DNA of 64,000 nucleotides from the NCBI RefSeq assembly GCF_025133575.1, contig NZ_CP104011.1, positions 992,001 to 1,056,000 on the forward strand, written 5' to 3'. The notes below the pieces were generated by a model that saw only the letters and a list, made by a program, of their open reading frames with translations, did not search any database and was not told the DNA's origin. This DNA comes from Pseudomonas sp. GCEP-101. Lineage in GTDB: Bacteria; Pseudomonadota; Gammaproteobacteria; Pseudomonadales; Pseudomonadaceae. Shown one piece after another: positions 28,121 through 36,878 of the stretch. The position numbers and the translations under genes are program-made. Positions within the stretch are counted from its first letter, which is position 1, and every line of letters begins with the position of its first letter.

Positions 28121-29083
28121 TCAACGCTCGCCGAGCTTGTGCCGCGCCGCGTACAGGCAAACCATCTCCATCGCCAGGGTCGCGCCGGCCAGGGCGGTGA
28201 TCTCGGCGCTGTCGTACGGCGGCGCGACTTCCACCACGTCCATCCCCACCAGGTTGATACCGCGCAGCGCACGGAGGATTTCCAGCGCCTGGTGCGAACT
28301 CAGCCCGCCGCAGACCGGCGTACCGGTGCCCGGGGCGAAGGCCGGGTCGAGGCAGTCGATATCGAAGGTCAGGTACACCGGGTGCTCGCCCACCCGCGCG
28401 CGGATGCGTTCGGCAATGGCCTGCGGCGACGTGCGGTGGACTTCGCGCGCGTCCAGCACCTGGAAGCCCATCACGTCGTCGTTGGTGGTGCGCAGGCCGA
28501 CCTGCACCGAGCGCGCCGGGTCGACCAGCCCCTCGCGGGCGGCGTGGTAGAACATGGTGCCATGGTCGATGCGCTGACCGTCCTCGTCCGGCCAAGTGTC
28601 GCTGTGGGCGTCGAAGTGGACCAGCGACAGCGCTCCGTGCTTCTTCGCGTGGGCCTTGAGCAGCGGATAGCTGATGAAGTGGTCGCCGCCCAGGGTCAGC
28701 AGTGCGCAACCGGCATCGAGGATGTGCGCGGCGTGGGCTTCGATGACGTCCGGGGTTTCCTGCGGTACGCCGTGGTCGAAGGAGCAGTCGCCGTAGTCGA
28801 TCACCGCCAGGTGATCGAAGGGGTCGAATTCCCAGGGGAAGTGTCTGGCCCAGGCCATCTGCACCGAGGCGGCGCGGATCGCCCGCGGCCCGAAGCGGCT
28901 GCCGGGGCGGTTGGTGGTGGCGGTGTCGAAGGGCACGCCGCTCACCACCAGATCGACGCCGCGCAGGTCCCGGCTGTAGCGGCGGCGCATGAAGCTGGTG
29001 ATGCCAGCGTAGGTGGATTCGGCGGCGGTGCCATACAGGCTGTCGCGGGTGATGGCCTGGTCGTTGTCGTGGGCGTGGTCCAT
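28121..29083 (-). CDS. speB: Agmatinase (ureohydrolase family)
   Basis: Agmatinase hydrolyses agmatine to putrescine and urea with a binuclear manganese centre. The 320-residue protein carries the ureohydrolase ligands GGDHF, DAHSDT and DIDCLDPAFAPGTGTPV, and is closer to E. coli SpeB than to arginase over its length. Pseudomonads also have guanidinobutyrase and guanidinopropionase paralogues of the same size, so substrate is not certain. It lies 96 nt after the polyamine-binding protein gene on the same strand. Both putrescine and urea tie to speA and urease elsewhere in the window. Confidence 0.85.
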   Translation of the reverse strand: MDHAHDNDQAITRDSLYGTAAESTYAGITSFMRRRYSRDLRGVDLVVSGVPFDTATTNRPGSRFGPRAIRAASVQMAWARHFPWEFDPFDHLAVIDYGDCSFDHGVPQETPDVIEAHAAHILDAGCALLTLGGDHFISYPLLKAHAKKHGALSLVHFDAHSDTWPDEDGQRIDHGTMFYHAAREGLVDPARSVQVGLRTTNDDVMGFQVLDAREVHRTSPQAIAERIRARVGEHPVYLTFDIDCLDPAFAPGTGTPVCGGLSSHQALEILRALRGINLVGMDVVEVAPPYDSAEITALAGATLAMEMVCLYAARHKLGER

Positions 29084-29114
29084 GGTGTCCTCGTTTTCAG
29101 TGGGTCACGGTGTC

Positions 29115-29166
29115 GGATAGGGGAGCGCCCCAGGGGCGCGATCGCGGGCATGGCCCGCTCCTACAG
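29115..29166. repeat. REP-like element, family B
   Basis: GGAGCGCCCC...GGGGCGC and GCGGGCATGGCCCGCTCCTAC occur in the 96-nt gap between the binding-protein gene and speB. The right part matches the family B copies at 6211, 47293 and 55237. Confidence 0.65.
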
Positions 29167-29179
29167 GCAGTGGTCGGGC

Positions 29180-30271
29180 TCAGCCCCGCGTCCGAAACGC
29201 CGACCACAGCCGCGTCCGCTCGCGCTGCTGTTTCAAGGTCAGCAACTGCTCGCCGAACAGCTTCTGGCGCATGGCCGCAGGCGGGTAGATGTCCGGGTCG
29301 CCGGCGACATCGGCATTGAGCAGCGGCGTGGCCTTGAGGTTGGCGTTGGCGAAGTACAGGGTGTTGGTCAGCTCGGCGATGGACTCCGGGCGCAGCATGA
29401 AATCGATGAAGGCGCGCGCCTCCTGCGGGTGCGGGGCGTCCACGGGGATGGCCATGGTGTCGAACCAGAGCAGCGTGCCTTCGCGGGGAATCCGGTAGAT
29501 CACCTCGAACGGCTTGTTCGCCTGTTTGGCCTGCGCGGCGCCCATCAGGGCATCGCCGGTATAGGTCAGGGCGACGCACAGGGTGCCGTTGGCCAGGTCG
29601 TTGATGTGCTTGCCGCTGGCGATGTAACGCACGTGGGGCTGCAGTTTTTCCAGCAACTGGCGGACCTCGGCCAGGTCCGCCGGGTCGGTGCTGTACGGGG
29701 GCTTGCCCAGGTAGTTGAGCGCCACGCTGATGACCTCCTGGGGCGAGTCGATCAGCGACAGGCCGCAATCGGCCAGGCGGCTGGCGTACTCGGGCTTGAA
29801 CAGCAGGTCGAGGCTATCCAGCGGCGCGTCGGGAATGCGCTTGAGCACCGCGTCCTTGTTGATCGCCAGGCCCACGGTGCCCCAGGTGTAGGGCACGCCG
29901 AAGCGATTGCCGGGATCGATGGCGGCGAGCTTGGCCAGCAGTTCCGGGTCGAGGTTGGCGAGGTTCTTCAGCTGCGCACCGTCCACCGGCTGCACCGCCT
30001 TGGCCTGGATGGCGCGGGCCAGGCCGCTGCTGGCGGGGAAAACCACGTCATAGCCGCTGCGGCCGGTCATCAGCTTGCTATCGAGCACCTCGGCGCTGTC
30101 GAAGGTGTCGTATTTGACGCGGATGCCGGTTTCCGTCTGGAAGCGCTGCAAGGCATCGGCGCCGACGTAATCCGCCCAGTTGTACAGGTTGAGCACCCGC
30201 TCCTGCGCCGGCAGGGGCATGGCCAGGGCCGCGGCCAGCGCCGCGAGAGAAGCCCGGAAGAACCCACGCAT
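29180..30271 (-). CDS. Polyamine ABC transporter substrate-binding protein (PotF/SpuD-like), orphan
   Basis: The 363-residue periplasmic protein has a signal peptide (about residues 1-21) and a type-II periplasmic binding fold closely resembling PotF: YNWADYV, TGIRVKYDTFDSAEVL, VPYTWGTVG, HINDLANG, ANANLKATPLLN, DIYPP. By comparison with PotF, conserved acidic ligands remain (EV in SPQEVI, TGDA, WFDT), but a pocket tryptophan (AIGWAGD in PotF) is tyrosine here (ALTYTGD). No permease or ATPase gene is adjacent. The start at 30271 has GAGG at correct spacing; ATG 30277 is too close to it. Confidence 0.88.
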   Translation of the reverse strand: MRGFFRASLAALAAALAMPLPAQERVLNLYNWADYVGADALQRFQTETGIRVKYDTFDSAEVLDSKLMTGRSGYDVVFPASSGLARAIQAKAVQPVDGAQLKNLANLDPELLAKLAAIDPGNRFGVPYTWGTVGLAINKDAVLKRIPDAPLDSLDLLFKPEYASRLADCGLSLIDSPQEVISVALNYLGKPPYSTDPADLAEVRQLLEKLQPHVRYIASGKHINDLANGTLCVALTYTGDALMGAAQAKQANKPFEVIYRIPREGTLLWFDTMAIPVDAPHPQEARAFIDFMLRPESIAELTNTLYFANANLKATPLLNADVAGDPDIYPPAAMRQKLFGEQLLTLKQQRERTRLWSAFRTRG

Positions 30272-30323
30272 GATCATCGCCTCGGGTTGTTGTGGTTATG
30301 GGGGCGAGCATGGGGCGGGCTTT

Positions 30324-30355
30324 ACTTTGCAAAAATACAAAGTTAATTACTTTGG
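30324..30355. promoter_or_regulatory. Probable LysR-type operator in the divergent binding-protein / lysR gap
   Basis: ACTTTG (30324-30329) and CAAAGT (30338-30343) form an inverted repeat with an 8-bp AT-rich spacer, followed by another ACTTTG at 30349-30354. The symmetry, the AT-rich character in a GC-rich genome, and the position between a LysR gene and its divergent neighbour fit a LysR binding region. Confidence 0.6.
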
Positions 30356-30386
30356 CATTTCATCGAAGCAATGTTTGGAGACGGCC

Positions 30387-31295
30387 ATGCTCAGCCAATT
30401 GCGCGACCTCGACCTGCAACTGCTGCGGCTGTTCGTCACCGTGGTGGAGTGCGGCGGCTTCAGCGCCGCGCAGGGCGAACTGGGCCTGAGCCAGCCCAGC
30501 ATCAGCATCCAGATGGCCAAGCTGGAGACGCGCCTGGGCTACCGCCTGTGCGAGCGCGGCAAGGGCGGCTTCCGCCTGACGCCCAAGGGCGAACACCTGC
30601 TGCAATCGACGCGGCGGCTGTTCGTCGCCATCGAGGGCTTCCGCGACGAGGCGCGCGGCGTGGCGGACAAGCTGCTGGGCGAGGTGCGCATCGGGTTGTC
30701 CGAGGGGCTGGACGTGGCAGTCCTGGCGCAGCTCTCCGGGGCGATCCGCCGCTTCCGCCAGCGCAACGAGGCCGTGAACCTGGAGCTGATCACCGCCGCC
30801 CCCGCCGAGCTGGAGCGCCTGCTCCTGCAGGACCGGCTGCACCTGGCGGTCGGCTACTTCGCCGGCACCCAGGCGGCGCTGGAGCACCGCACCCTGTTCA
30901 TCGAGGCGCAGGGGCTCTACTGCGGCGCCGGACATCCGGCCTTCAGCGAGCCGCAGCCGACCCGCGAATCCCTGGCGGACGCCGACCAGGTGCTGCATCC
31001 CTATCGCTTCATCGCCGCCGACGAACCGCTGCAGACCAGCCGCAGCAGCGCCCGCTGCGAGCAGGTGGACGGCAGCCTGGCGTTCATTCTCTCAGGCGCG
31101 CACGTCGGCTACCTGCCCCGGCACGTCGCCCAGCCGTGGATCGAGCGCGGCCAATTGCGCGAACTGCTGCCCGGCGAGCTGGGCTTCGACGTGGCCTTCA
31201 GCCTCACCCGTCACCGCGGCCGCCACCCCGGCGACGCCGAGCAGGCCTTCGTCAGCGACCTGCTGGCCGCCTTCGGACAGCACGCGGCCGATTGA
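30387..31295 (+). CDS. LysR-family transcriptional regulator
   Basis: The 302-residue protein has an N-terminal winged helix-turn-helix (LRLFVTVVECGGFSAAQGELGLSQPSISIQMAKLETRLG, about residues 12-50) and a C-terminal inducer-binding domain (about 95-295). GGAGACGGCC precedes the ATG. It is divergent from the polyamine-binding protein and agmatinase genes, with an ACTTTG/CAAAGT inverted repeat between them, so it most likely regulates that pair in response to a polyamine-related ligand. The ligand is an inference. Confidence 0.9.
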   Translation: MLSQLRDLDLQLLRLFVTVVECGGFSAAQGELGLSQPSISIQMAKLETRLGYRLCERGKGGFRLTPKGEHLLQSTRRLFVAIEGFRDEARGVADKLLGEVRIGLSEGLDVAVLAQLSGAIRRFRQRNEAVNLELITAAPAELERLLLQDRLHLAVGYFAGTQAALEHRTLFIEAQGLYCGAGHPAFSEPQPTRESLADADQVLHPYRFIAADEPLQTSRSSARCEQVDGSLAFILSGAHVGYLPRHVAQPWIERGQLRELLPGELGFDVAFSLTRHRGRHPGDAEQAFVSDLLAAFGQHAAD

Positions 31296-31450
31296 CGCAG
31301 CGGCGCGGCGGGAACCGATCCACGTAGGCGCAGTCCCACAGCGTCGATCACGTCTTGTGACAGCTCTTGCGGCAACGCCTCGGGCCGGGCCGGGAGCTTT
31401 CCGCTATCATGCCCGCCACCGATATGCCCGCCCACCACGTAGTCCGCGAG

Positions 31451-33310
31451 ATGTCCATGCGCCGCCTGCTTACCCTGCTCCTGCTCCTGGTCGCCCTGCC
31501 CGCTGCCGCCGGCCTGTTCGACAAACCCGCCGACAAGGGCGGCTTCGCCGTCGGGCAACCGGCCAAGGGCGACTTCCTGCCGGTAGCCGAGGCCTTCCGC
31601 GTCAGCGTCGAGGACAGCGACAGCCAGCAGGTGAAGCTGCGCTTCATTAACGCCGACGGCTACTACCTCTACCAGCACCGTTTCAGCTTCAAGGTCGAGC
31701 CTGCCGACAGCGGCGTGAGCGTGGGCGAGGTGAAGCTGCCGCCGGGCAAGCAGCACCACGACGACTATTTCGGCGACACCGTCGTCTACTACGCCATCAC
31801 CGACATCGACGTGCCGCTGGTCAATCCGCAGCACAGGCCCTTCACCCTGGTGGTCAGCTACCAGGGCTGCGCCGACAAGGGCCTGTGCTACGCGCCGGAG
31901 ACCACCCGCCTGCAGATCGCCGATGGTCAGGCGGCCAGCGTGGTGAGCGGCCCCGCGCCCTCCGCCGCCGCCAAGTCCGCCGCCGCTTCGAGCAATCCGC
32001 TGGCCAGCCTGCTGGGCGACCACGAGCCGGGCAAGATCAAGAAACTCGGCCGCGCGCTGGTGATCTTCTTCCTCCTGGGCCTGGCGCTGACCTTCACCCC
32101 CTGCGTGCTGCCGATGCTGCCGATTCTCTCCGGCGTCGTGCTGCGCGGCCGTCCGGGCGGCATGCGCGGGCTGACGCTGTCGCTGGCCTACGTGCTGCCG
32201 ATGGCGGCGTGCTACGCGGTGCTCGGCACCCTGATGGGCCTGTTCGGCGCCAAGCTCAACCTGCAGGCGATGTTGCAGTCGCCCTGGGTACTGATCCCCT
32301 TCGCGGCCTTCTTCGTGGTCTTCGCCATCGCCATGTTCGGCGCGTTCGAGCTGCGCCTGCCGGGCTTCGTCCGCGAGCGCCTGGACGCCATGGCGAACAA
32401 CACCCGCGGCGGCTCCATCGCCGGCGCGGCCACCCTGGGCGTGCTCTCCAGCCTGCTGGTGTCGCCCTGCGTCACCGCCCCGCTGGCCGGCCTGCTGCTG
32501 TACATCAGCAGCACCGGCGACGCGGTGGGCGGCGGGCTGCTGCTGTTCTCCCTCGGTCTGGGCATGGGCACCCCGCTGGTGATCTTCGCCGTCGGCGGCG
32601 GTGCTCTGCTGCCCAAGAGTGGCGCCTGGATGAACGGCGTGCGCAACGTCTTCGGCGTCATGCTGCTGGCGGTGGCCATCTGGATGCTCGAACGCCTGGT
32701 GTCCGGGCCGGTGGCGCTGACCCTCTGGGGCACCCTGGCCGGCGGCGTCGCCCTGGCCATCGGCACGCTGGAACTGGGGCCGAAGAAGCCGCTGCAACGC
32801 CTCGGCCAGCTGTTCGGCCTGATGCTGCTGGTCTACGCCGTGGCCGCCTGGACCGGCGCCCTGCGCGGCGAGTCCGACCCGCTGCACCCGCTGGGCCGTA
32901 GCGGCCCTGGCCAGCATGCGGGCCCGCCCAGTTCCACGCCCGGCGACTGGCAGAACATCACCACCCCGGCGCAGCTCAACGCTGCCCTGGCCAGCGCCCA
33001 GGCCGCCGGTCGGCCGGTGCTGCTGGACTGGTACGCGGACTGGTGCATCAGCTGCAAGATCATCGAGCGCCAGGTGCTGCCCGCGCCGGAAGTCCAGTCG
33101 CAGCTGCCCGGCTTCGTGCTCTTGCGCTTCGACATGACCGCCAGCACCGAAGAGCAGCGCGCCCTGCTCGACCGCTACAACCTGTTCGGCCCGCCTGCGC
33201 TGCTGTTCTTCTCGCCCAAGGGCGACGAATGGAGCGATCTGCGCATCATCGGCGAAACCGATGCGGCCACCCTCGCCGACCGCCTGAAACAGGCTGGAAC
33301 GCGCTCCTGA
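31451..33310 (+). CDS. dsbD: Thiol:disulfide interchange protein DsbD (DipZ)
   Basis: DsbD passes electrons from cytosolic thioredoxin across the inner membrane to periplasmic DsbC/DsbG and cytochrome-c maturation. Its 619 residues show a signal peptide, an N-terminal immunoglobulin-like domain with the redox pair Cys140 and Cys146 (YQGCADKGLCYAPE), a central eight-helix domain with TFTPCVLPMLP and VSPCVTAPLAG, and a C-terminal thioredoxin-like domain with WCISC (Cys532, Cys535). Two nearby ATGs (31451, 31457) are possible starts. It is followed by a hairpin and aroQ. Confidence 0.94.
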   Translation: MSMRRLLTLLLLLVALPAAAGLFDKPADKGGFAVGQPAKGDFLPVAEAFRVSVEDSDSQQVKLRFINADGYYLYQHRFSFKVEPADSGVSVGEVKLPPGKQHHDDYFGDTVVYYAITDIDVPLVNPQHRPFTLVVSYQGCADKGLCYAPETTRLQIADGQAASVVSGPAPSAAAKSAAASSNPLASLLGDHEPGKIKKLGRALVIFFLLGLALTFTPCVLPMLPILSGVVLRGRPGGMRGLTLSLAYVLPMAACYAVLGTLMGLFGAKLNLQAMLQSPWVLIPFAAFFVVFAIAMFGAFELRLPGFVRERLDAMANNTRGGSIAGAATLGVLSSLLVSPCVTAPLAGLLLYISSTGDAVGGGLLLFSLGLGMGTPLVIFAVGGGALLPKSGAWMNGVRNVFGVMLLAVAIWMLERLVSGPVALTLWGTLAGGVALAIGTLELGPKKPLQRLGQLFGLMLLVYAVAAWTGALRGESDPLHPLGRSGPGQHAGPPSSTPGDWQNITTPAQLNAALASAQAAGRPVLLDWYADWCISCKIIERQVLPAPEVQSQLPGFVLLRFDMTASTEEQRALLDRYNLFGPPALLFFSPKGDEWSDLRIIGETDAATLADRLKQAGTRS

Positions 33311-33374
33311 TCACAGTTTGATTGCAACGGTTCTGCCGTAATCGGCTGGCAACATGCTGACATCTACGGCAAAA

Positions 33375-33404
33375 CCGGCATGACTGGACAGTCACGCCGG
33401 CTTT
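33375..33404 (+). terminator. Probable terminator after dsbD
   Basis: CCGGCATGACT and AGTCACGCCGG pair around GGAC with one internal mismatch, followed by CTTT. It lies 65 nt after the dsbD stop and 56 nt before aroQ, so aroQ probably has its own promoter. Confidence 0.55.
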
Positions 33405-33459
33405 CCGGCATAGTCCCGCCCTATCTTTTCCCGCCAATAACAAGGACTACCGCATCCAG

Positions 33460-33903
33460 ATGGCGACCTTACTGGTACTGCACGGGCCGAATCTCAACCT
33501 GCTGGGCACCCGCGAGCCCGACAAGTACGGCTCCGTCACCCTCGAGCAGATCAACCAGGACCTGGAGCGCCGCGCCCGCGAAGCCGGCCACCACCTGCTG
33601 CACCTGCAGAGCAACGCCGAGTACGAACTGATCGACCGGATTCACGCCGCGCGCAACGAAGGCGTGGACTTCATCCTCATCAATCCGGCCGCTTTCACGC
33701 ATACAAGTGTCGCACTACGTGACGCATTGCTCGCAGTGAGCATCCCATTCATCGAAGTGCACCTCTCCAACGTGCACAAACGTGAACCTTTCCGGCATCA
33801 CTCCTACTTTTCCGACGTGGCGGTAGGGGTGATCTGCGGTCTGGGCGCCACAGGCTACCGCCTGGCCCTGGAATCCGCCCTCGAACAACTTGAACGCCCG
33901 TGA
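33460..33903 (+). CDS. aroQ: 3-dehydroquinate dehydratase, type II
   Basis: AroQ dehydrates 3-dehydroquinate to 3-dehydroshikimate in the shikimate pathway. The 147-residue length is standard for the dodecameric type II enzyme. The N-terminal motif [19 protein letters not shown] contains catalytic Tyr23, NPAAFTHTS supplies substrate contacts, and [17 protein letters not shown] contains the catalytic histidine. accB follows after 24 nt. The aroQ-accB-accC order is typical of pseudomonads. Confidence 0.96.
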   Translation: MATLLVLHGPNLNLLGTREPDKYGSVTLEQINQDLERRAREAGHHLLHLQSNAEYELIDRIHAARNEGVDFILINPAAFTHTSVALRDALLAVSIPFIEVHLSNVHKREPFRHHSYFSDVAVGVICGLGATGYRLALESALEQLERP

Positions 33904-33927
33904 CCTCACCTGGGAGAGCGAACACTG

Positions 33928-34395
33928 ATGGACATCCGTAAAGTCAAGAAACTGATCGAACTGCTCGAAGAATCCGGCATCGACGAACTGGAAATCAAAG
34001 AGGGCGAAGAGTCCGTACGCATCAGCCGCCACAGCAAGACCGCCGCCCAGCCGGTCTATGCCGCCGCCCCGGCCTACGCACCGGCGCCGGCTCCGGTCGC
34101 CGCCCCCGCCGCAGCGGCTGCCGCTCCGGCCGCCGAAGCCGCCCCGGCTGCGCAGAACCTGGCCGGCGCCGTGCGCTCGCCGATGGTCGGCACCTTCTAC
34201 CGCGCTGCTTCGCCGACCTCCGCCAACTTCGTCGAAGTCGGCCAGAGCGTGAAGAAAGGCGACATCCTCTGCATCGTCGAAGCCATGAAGATGATGAACC
34301 ACATCGAGGCCGAGACCAGCGGCGTGATCGGTCAGATCCTCGTGGAGAACGGCCAGCCGGTCGAGTTCGACCAGCCCCTGTTCACCATCGTTTAA
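33928..34395 (+). CDS. accB: Acetyl-CoA carboxylase biotin carboxyl carrier protein
   Basis: AccB carries biotin between the carboxylase and carboxyltransferase of acetyl-CoA carboxylase, the first step of fatty-acid synthesis. Its 155 residues comprise a short N-terminal domain ([31 protein letters not shown]), an Ala/Pro-rich flexible linker (about 40-80), and a biotinyl domain whose motif EAMKMMN places biotin on Lys121. accC starts 17 nt downstream. Confidence 0.97.
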   Translation: MDIRKVKKLIELLEESGIDELEIKEGEESVRISRHSKTAAQPVYAAAPAYAPAPAPVAAPAAAAAAPAAEAAPAAQNLAGAVRSPMVGTFYRAASPTSANFVEVGQSVKKGDILCIVEAMKMMNHIEAETSGVIGQILVENGQPVEFDQPLFTIV

Positions 34396-34412
34396 ACCGC
34401 GGGGAACCTGCG

Positions 34413-35762
34413 ATGTTGGAAAAAGTACTGATCGCCAACCGCGGCGAAATCGCGCTGCGAATCCTGCGCGCGTGCAAGGAGCTGGGCATCAAGACGGTGG
34501 CCGTGCACTCGACCGCCGACCGCGAGCTGATGCACCTGTCGCTGGCCGACGAAGCGGTCTGCATCGGTCCGGCCCCGGCCGCGCAGTCCTACCTGCACAT
34601 CCCGGCGATCATCGCCGCGGCCGAGGTCACCGGCGCCGTGGGTATCCACCCCGGCTACGGCTTCCTGGCCGAGAACGCCGACTTCGCCGAGCAGGTCGAG
34701 CGCTCGGGCTTCACCTTCATCGGCCCGAGCGCCGAGGTCATCCGCCTGATGGGTGACAAGGTGTCCGCCAAGGACGCCATGAAGAAAGCCGGCGTGCCGA
34801 CCGTACCGGGCTCCGACGGCCCGCTGCCCGAGGACGAAGAGACCGCGCTGGCCATCGCCCGCGAGGTAGGCTACCCAGTGATCATCAAGGCCGCCGGTGG
34901 CGGCGGTGGTCGTGGCATGCGCGTCGTGCACCACGAGGAAGACCTGATCAAGTCCGCCAAGCTGACCCGCACCGAAGCGGGCGCAGCCTTCGGCAACTCG
35001 ATGGTCTACCTGGAGAAGTTCCTGACCAACCCGCGCCACGTGGAAGTCCAGGTGCTCTCCGACGGCCAGGGCAACGCCATCCACCTGGGCGACCGCGACT
35101 GCTCCCTGCAGCGTCGTCACCAGAAGGTGCTGGAAGAAGCCCCCGCCCCGGGCATCGACGAGAAGGCCCGCGCCGAAGTGCTGGCCCGCTGCGTCCAGGC
35201 CTGCGTGGAAATCGGCTACCGTGGCGCCGGCACCTTCGAGTTCCTCTACGAGAACGGCCGCTTCTACTTCATCGAGATGAACACCCGCGTGCAGGTGGAG
35301 CATCCGGTGTCGGAGATGGTCACCGGTATCGACATCGTCAAGGAGATGCTCAGCATCGCCTCGGGCAACAAGCTGTCGATCAAGCAGGAAGACGTGGTCA
35401 TCCGTGGCCATGCGCTGGAATGCCGGATCAACGCCGAAGACCCGAAGACCTTCATGCCCAGCCCCGGCAAGGTGAAGCACTTCCACGCACCCGGCGGCAA
35501 CGGCGTGCGCGTGGATTCGCACCTGTACAGCGGCTACGCCGTACCGCCGAACTACGACTCGCTGGTGGGCAAGATCATCACCTACGGCAAGGACCGCGAT
35601 GAAGCCATGGCGCGCATGCGCAACGCCCTGGACGAACTGATCGTCGATGGCATTAAGACCAACACCGAGCTGCACAAGGAGCTGGTCCGCGACAAGGAGT
35701 TCTGCAAGGGTGGCGTGAACATCCACTACCTGGAGAAGAAGCTGGGCATGGACAAGCACTAA
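34413..35762 (+). CDS. accC: Acetyl-CoA carboxylase biotin carboxylase subunit
   Basis: AccC carboxylates biotin on AccB with ATP and bicarbonate. It is 449 residues, like E. coli AccC (449). ATP-grasp features include the N-terminal [17 protein letters not shown], the glycine-rich loop [12 protein letters not shown], and the catalytic segment [17 protein letters not shown]. It is co-transcribed with accB and ends in a hairpin. Confidence 0.98.
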   Translation: MLEKVLIANRGEIALRILRACKELGIKTVAVHSTADRELMHLSLADEAVCIGPAPAAQSYLHIPAIIAAAEVTGAVGIHPGYGFLAENADFAEQVERSGFTFIGPSAEVIRLMGDKVSAKDAMKKAGVPTVPGSDGPLPEDEETALAIAREVGYPVIIKAAGGGGGRGMRVVHHEEDLIKSAKLTRTEAGAAFGNSMVYLEKFLTNPRHVEVQVLSDGQGNAIHLGDRDCSLQRRHQKVLEEAPAPGIDEKARAEVLARCVQACVEIGYRGAGTFEFLYENGRFYFIEMNTRVQVEHPVSEMVTGIDIVKEMLSIASGNKLSIKQEDVVIRGHALECRINAEDPKTFMPSPGKVKHFHAPGGNGVRVDSHLYSGYAVPPNYDSLVGKIITYGKDRDEAMARMRNALDELIVDGIKTNTELHKELVRDKEFCKGGVNIHYLEKKLGMDKH

Positions 35763-35788
35763 GCCTGTCGCGCCTTTCTCGCTCCCTC

Positions 35789-35823
35789 CACAAGGGCTGC
35801 CTCCGGGCGGCCCTTGTGCTTTG
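35789..35823 (+). terminator. Terminator after accC
   Basis: CACAAGGGC and GCCCTTGTG pair, extended inward by GCC/GGGC around a short loop, followed by CTTTG. It closes the aroQ/accBC transcription unit 27 nt after the accC stop. Confidence 0.65.
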
Positions 35824-35939
35824 TGGCCCGCTGGTGCGGCGCGGTGCCGTGCAGTAAGCTTGCCGCCTTTATCGACGGGCCGCCCAGGCGGGCCGTGGTC
35901 TTTTCCAGCCGCACTGCCGCACTATCGAGGTCCCGCCCC

Positions 35940-36818
35940 ATGCCCTGGCTCCAAGTCCGACTCGCCATCACCCCGGATCAGGCGGAAACCTACGAAGATG
36001 CGCTGCTGGAAGTCGGCGCCGTCTCGGTGACCTTCATGGACGCCGAGGACCAGCCGATCTTCGAGCCGGACCTGGGCACCACCCCGCTGTGGAGCCACAC
36101 CCACCTGCTGGCGCTGTTCGAGGCCGATACCGACGAGACGGCCCTGGTCGCCCACCTGTCCCTGCTCACCGGCGGCGAGTTGCCGCAGCACGAGATCGAG
36201 CGCATCGAGGACCAGGACTGGGAGCGCAGCTGGATGGACAACTTCAAGCCGATGCGCTTCGGCCGCCGCCTGTGGATCGTCCCCAGCTGGCACGACGCCC
36301 CGGAGCCGCAAGCGGTCAACCTGCTGCTCGACCCTGGCCTCGCCTTCGGCACCGGCACCCACCCGACCACCGCACTGTGCCTGGAATGGCTCGACGGCCA
36401 GGAACTGGCCGGCCAGAACGTCCTCGATTTCGGCTGTGGCTCGGGCATCCTCGCCATCGCCGCGCTGCTGCTGGGCGCCGAGCAGGCGGTGGGCACCGAT
36501 ATCGACCCGCAGGCGCTGGAAGCCTCGCGCGACAACGCCTCGCGCAACGGCATCGACCCGGCGAAATTCCCCGTCTACCTGCCCGCTGATCTGCCCAAAG
36601 CGCCAGCGGACGTCCTGGTGGCGAACATTCTGGCCGGTCCGCTGGTCACATTGGCAGAGCAGCTCACCGGCCTGGTGAAACCCGGTGGCCTGCTGGCCCT
36701 CTCGGGCATTCTCGCCGAGCAGGCCGAGGAAGTGCGCGCCGCCTATGCGAGCGCTTTCGACCTCGACCCGACCGCCGAGCGTGAAGGCTGGATCCGCATC
36801 ACCGGCCGCCGCCGCTGA
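35940..36818 (+). CDS. prmA: Ribosomal protein L11 methyltransferase
   Basis: PrmA trimethylates several amino groups of ribosomal protein L11 using SAM. It is 292 residues, like E. coli PrmA (293). The N-terminal substrate-recognition domain has [16 protein letters not shown] and [14 protein letters not shown]. The SAM site is [20 protein letters not shown], followed by the conserved NILAGPL. The gene is followed after 60 nt by the DUF3426 gene. Confidence 0.96.
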   Translation: MPWLQVRLAITPDQAETYEDALLEVGAVSVTFMDAEDQPIFEPDLGTTPLWSHTHLLALFEADTDETALVAHLSLLTGGELPQHEIERIEDQDWERSWMDNFKPMRFGRRLWIVPSWHDAPEPQAVNLLLDPGLAFGTGTHPTTALCLEWLDGQELAGQNVLDFGCGSGILAIAALLLGAEQAVGTDIDPQALEASRDNASRNGIDPAKFPVYLPADLPKAPADVLVANILAGPLVTLAEQLTGLVKPGGLLALSGILAEQAEEVRAAYASAFDLDPTAEREGWIRITGRRR

Positions 36819-36878
36819 GTGCCCGCCGCAAAGGGCTTGAGTTAGACTAACCGCCTGTTTTTTCCGCCGGACCGCCGC

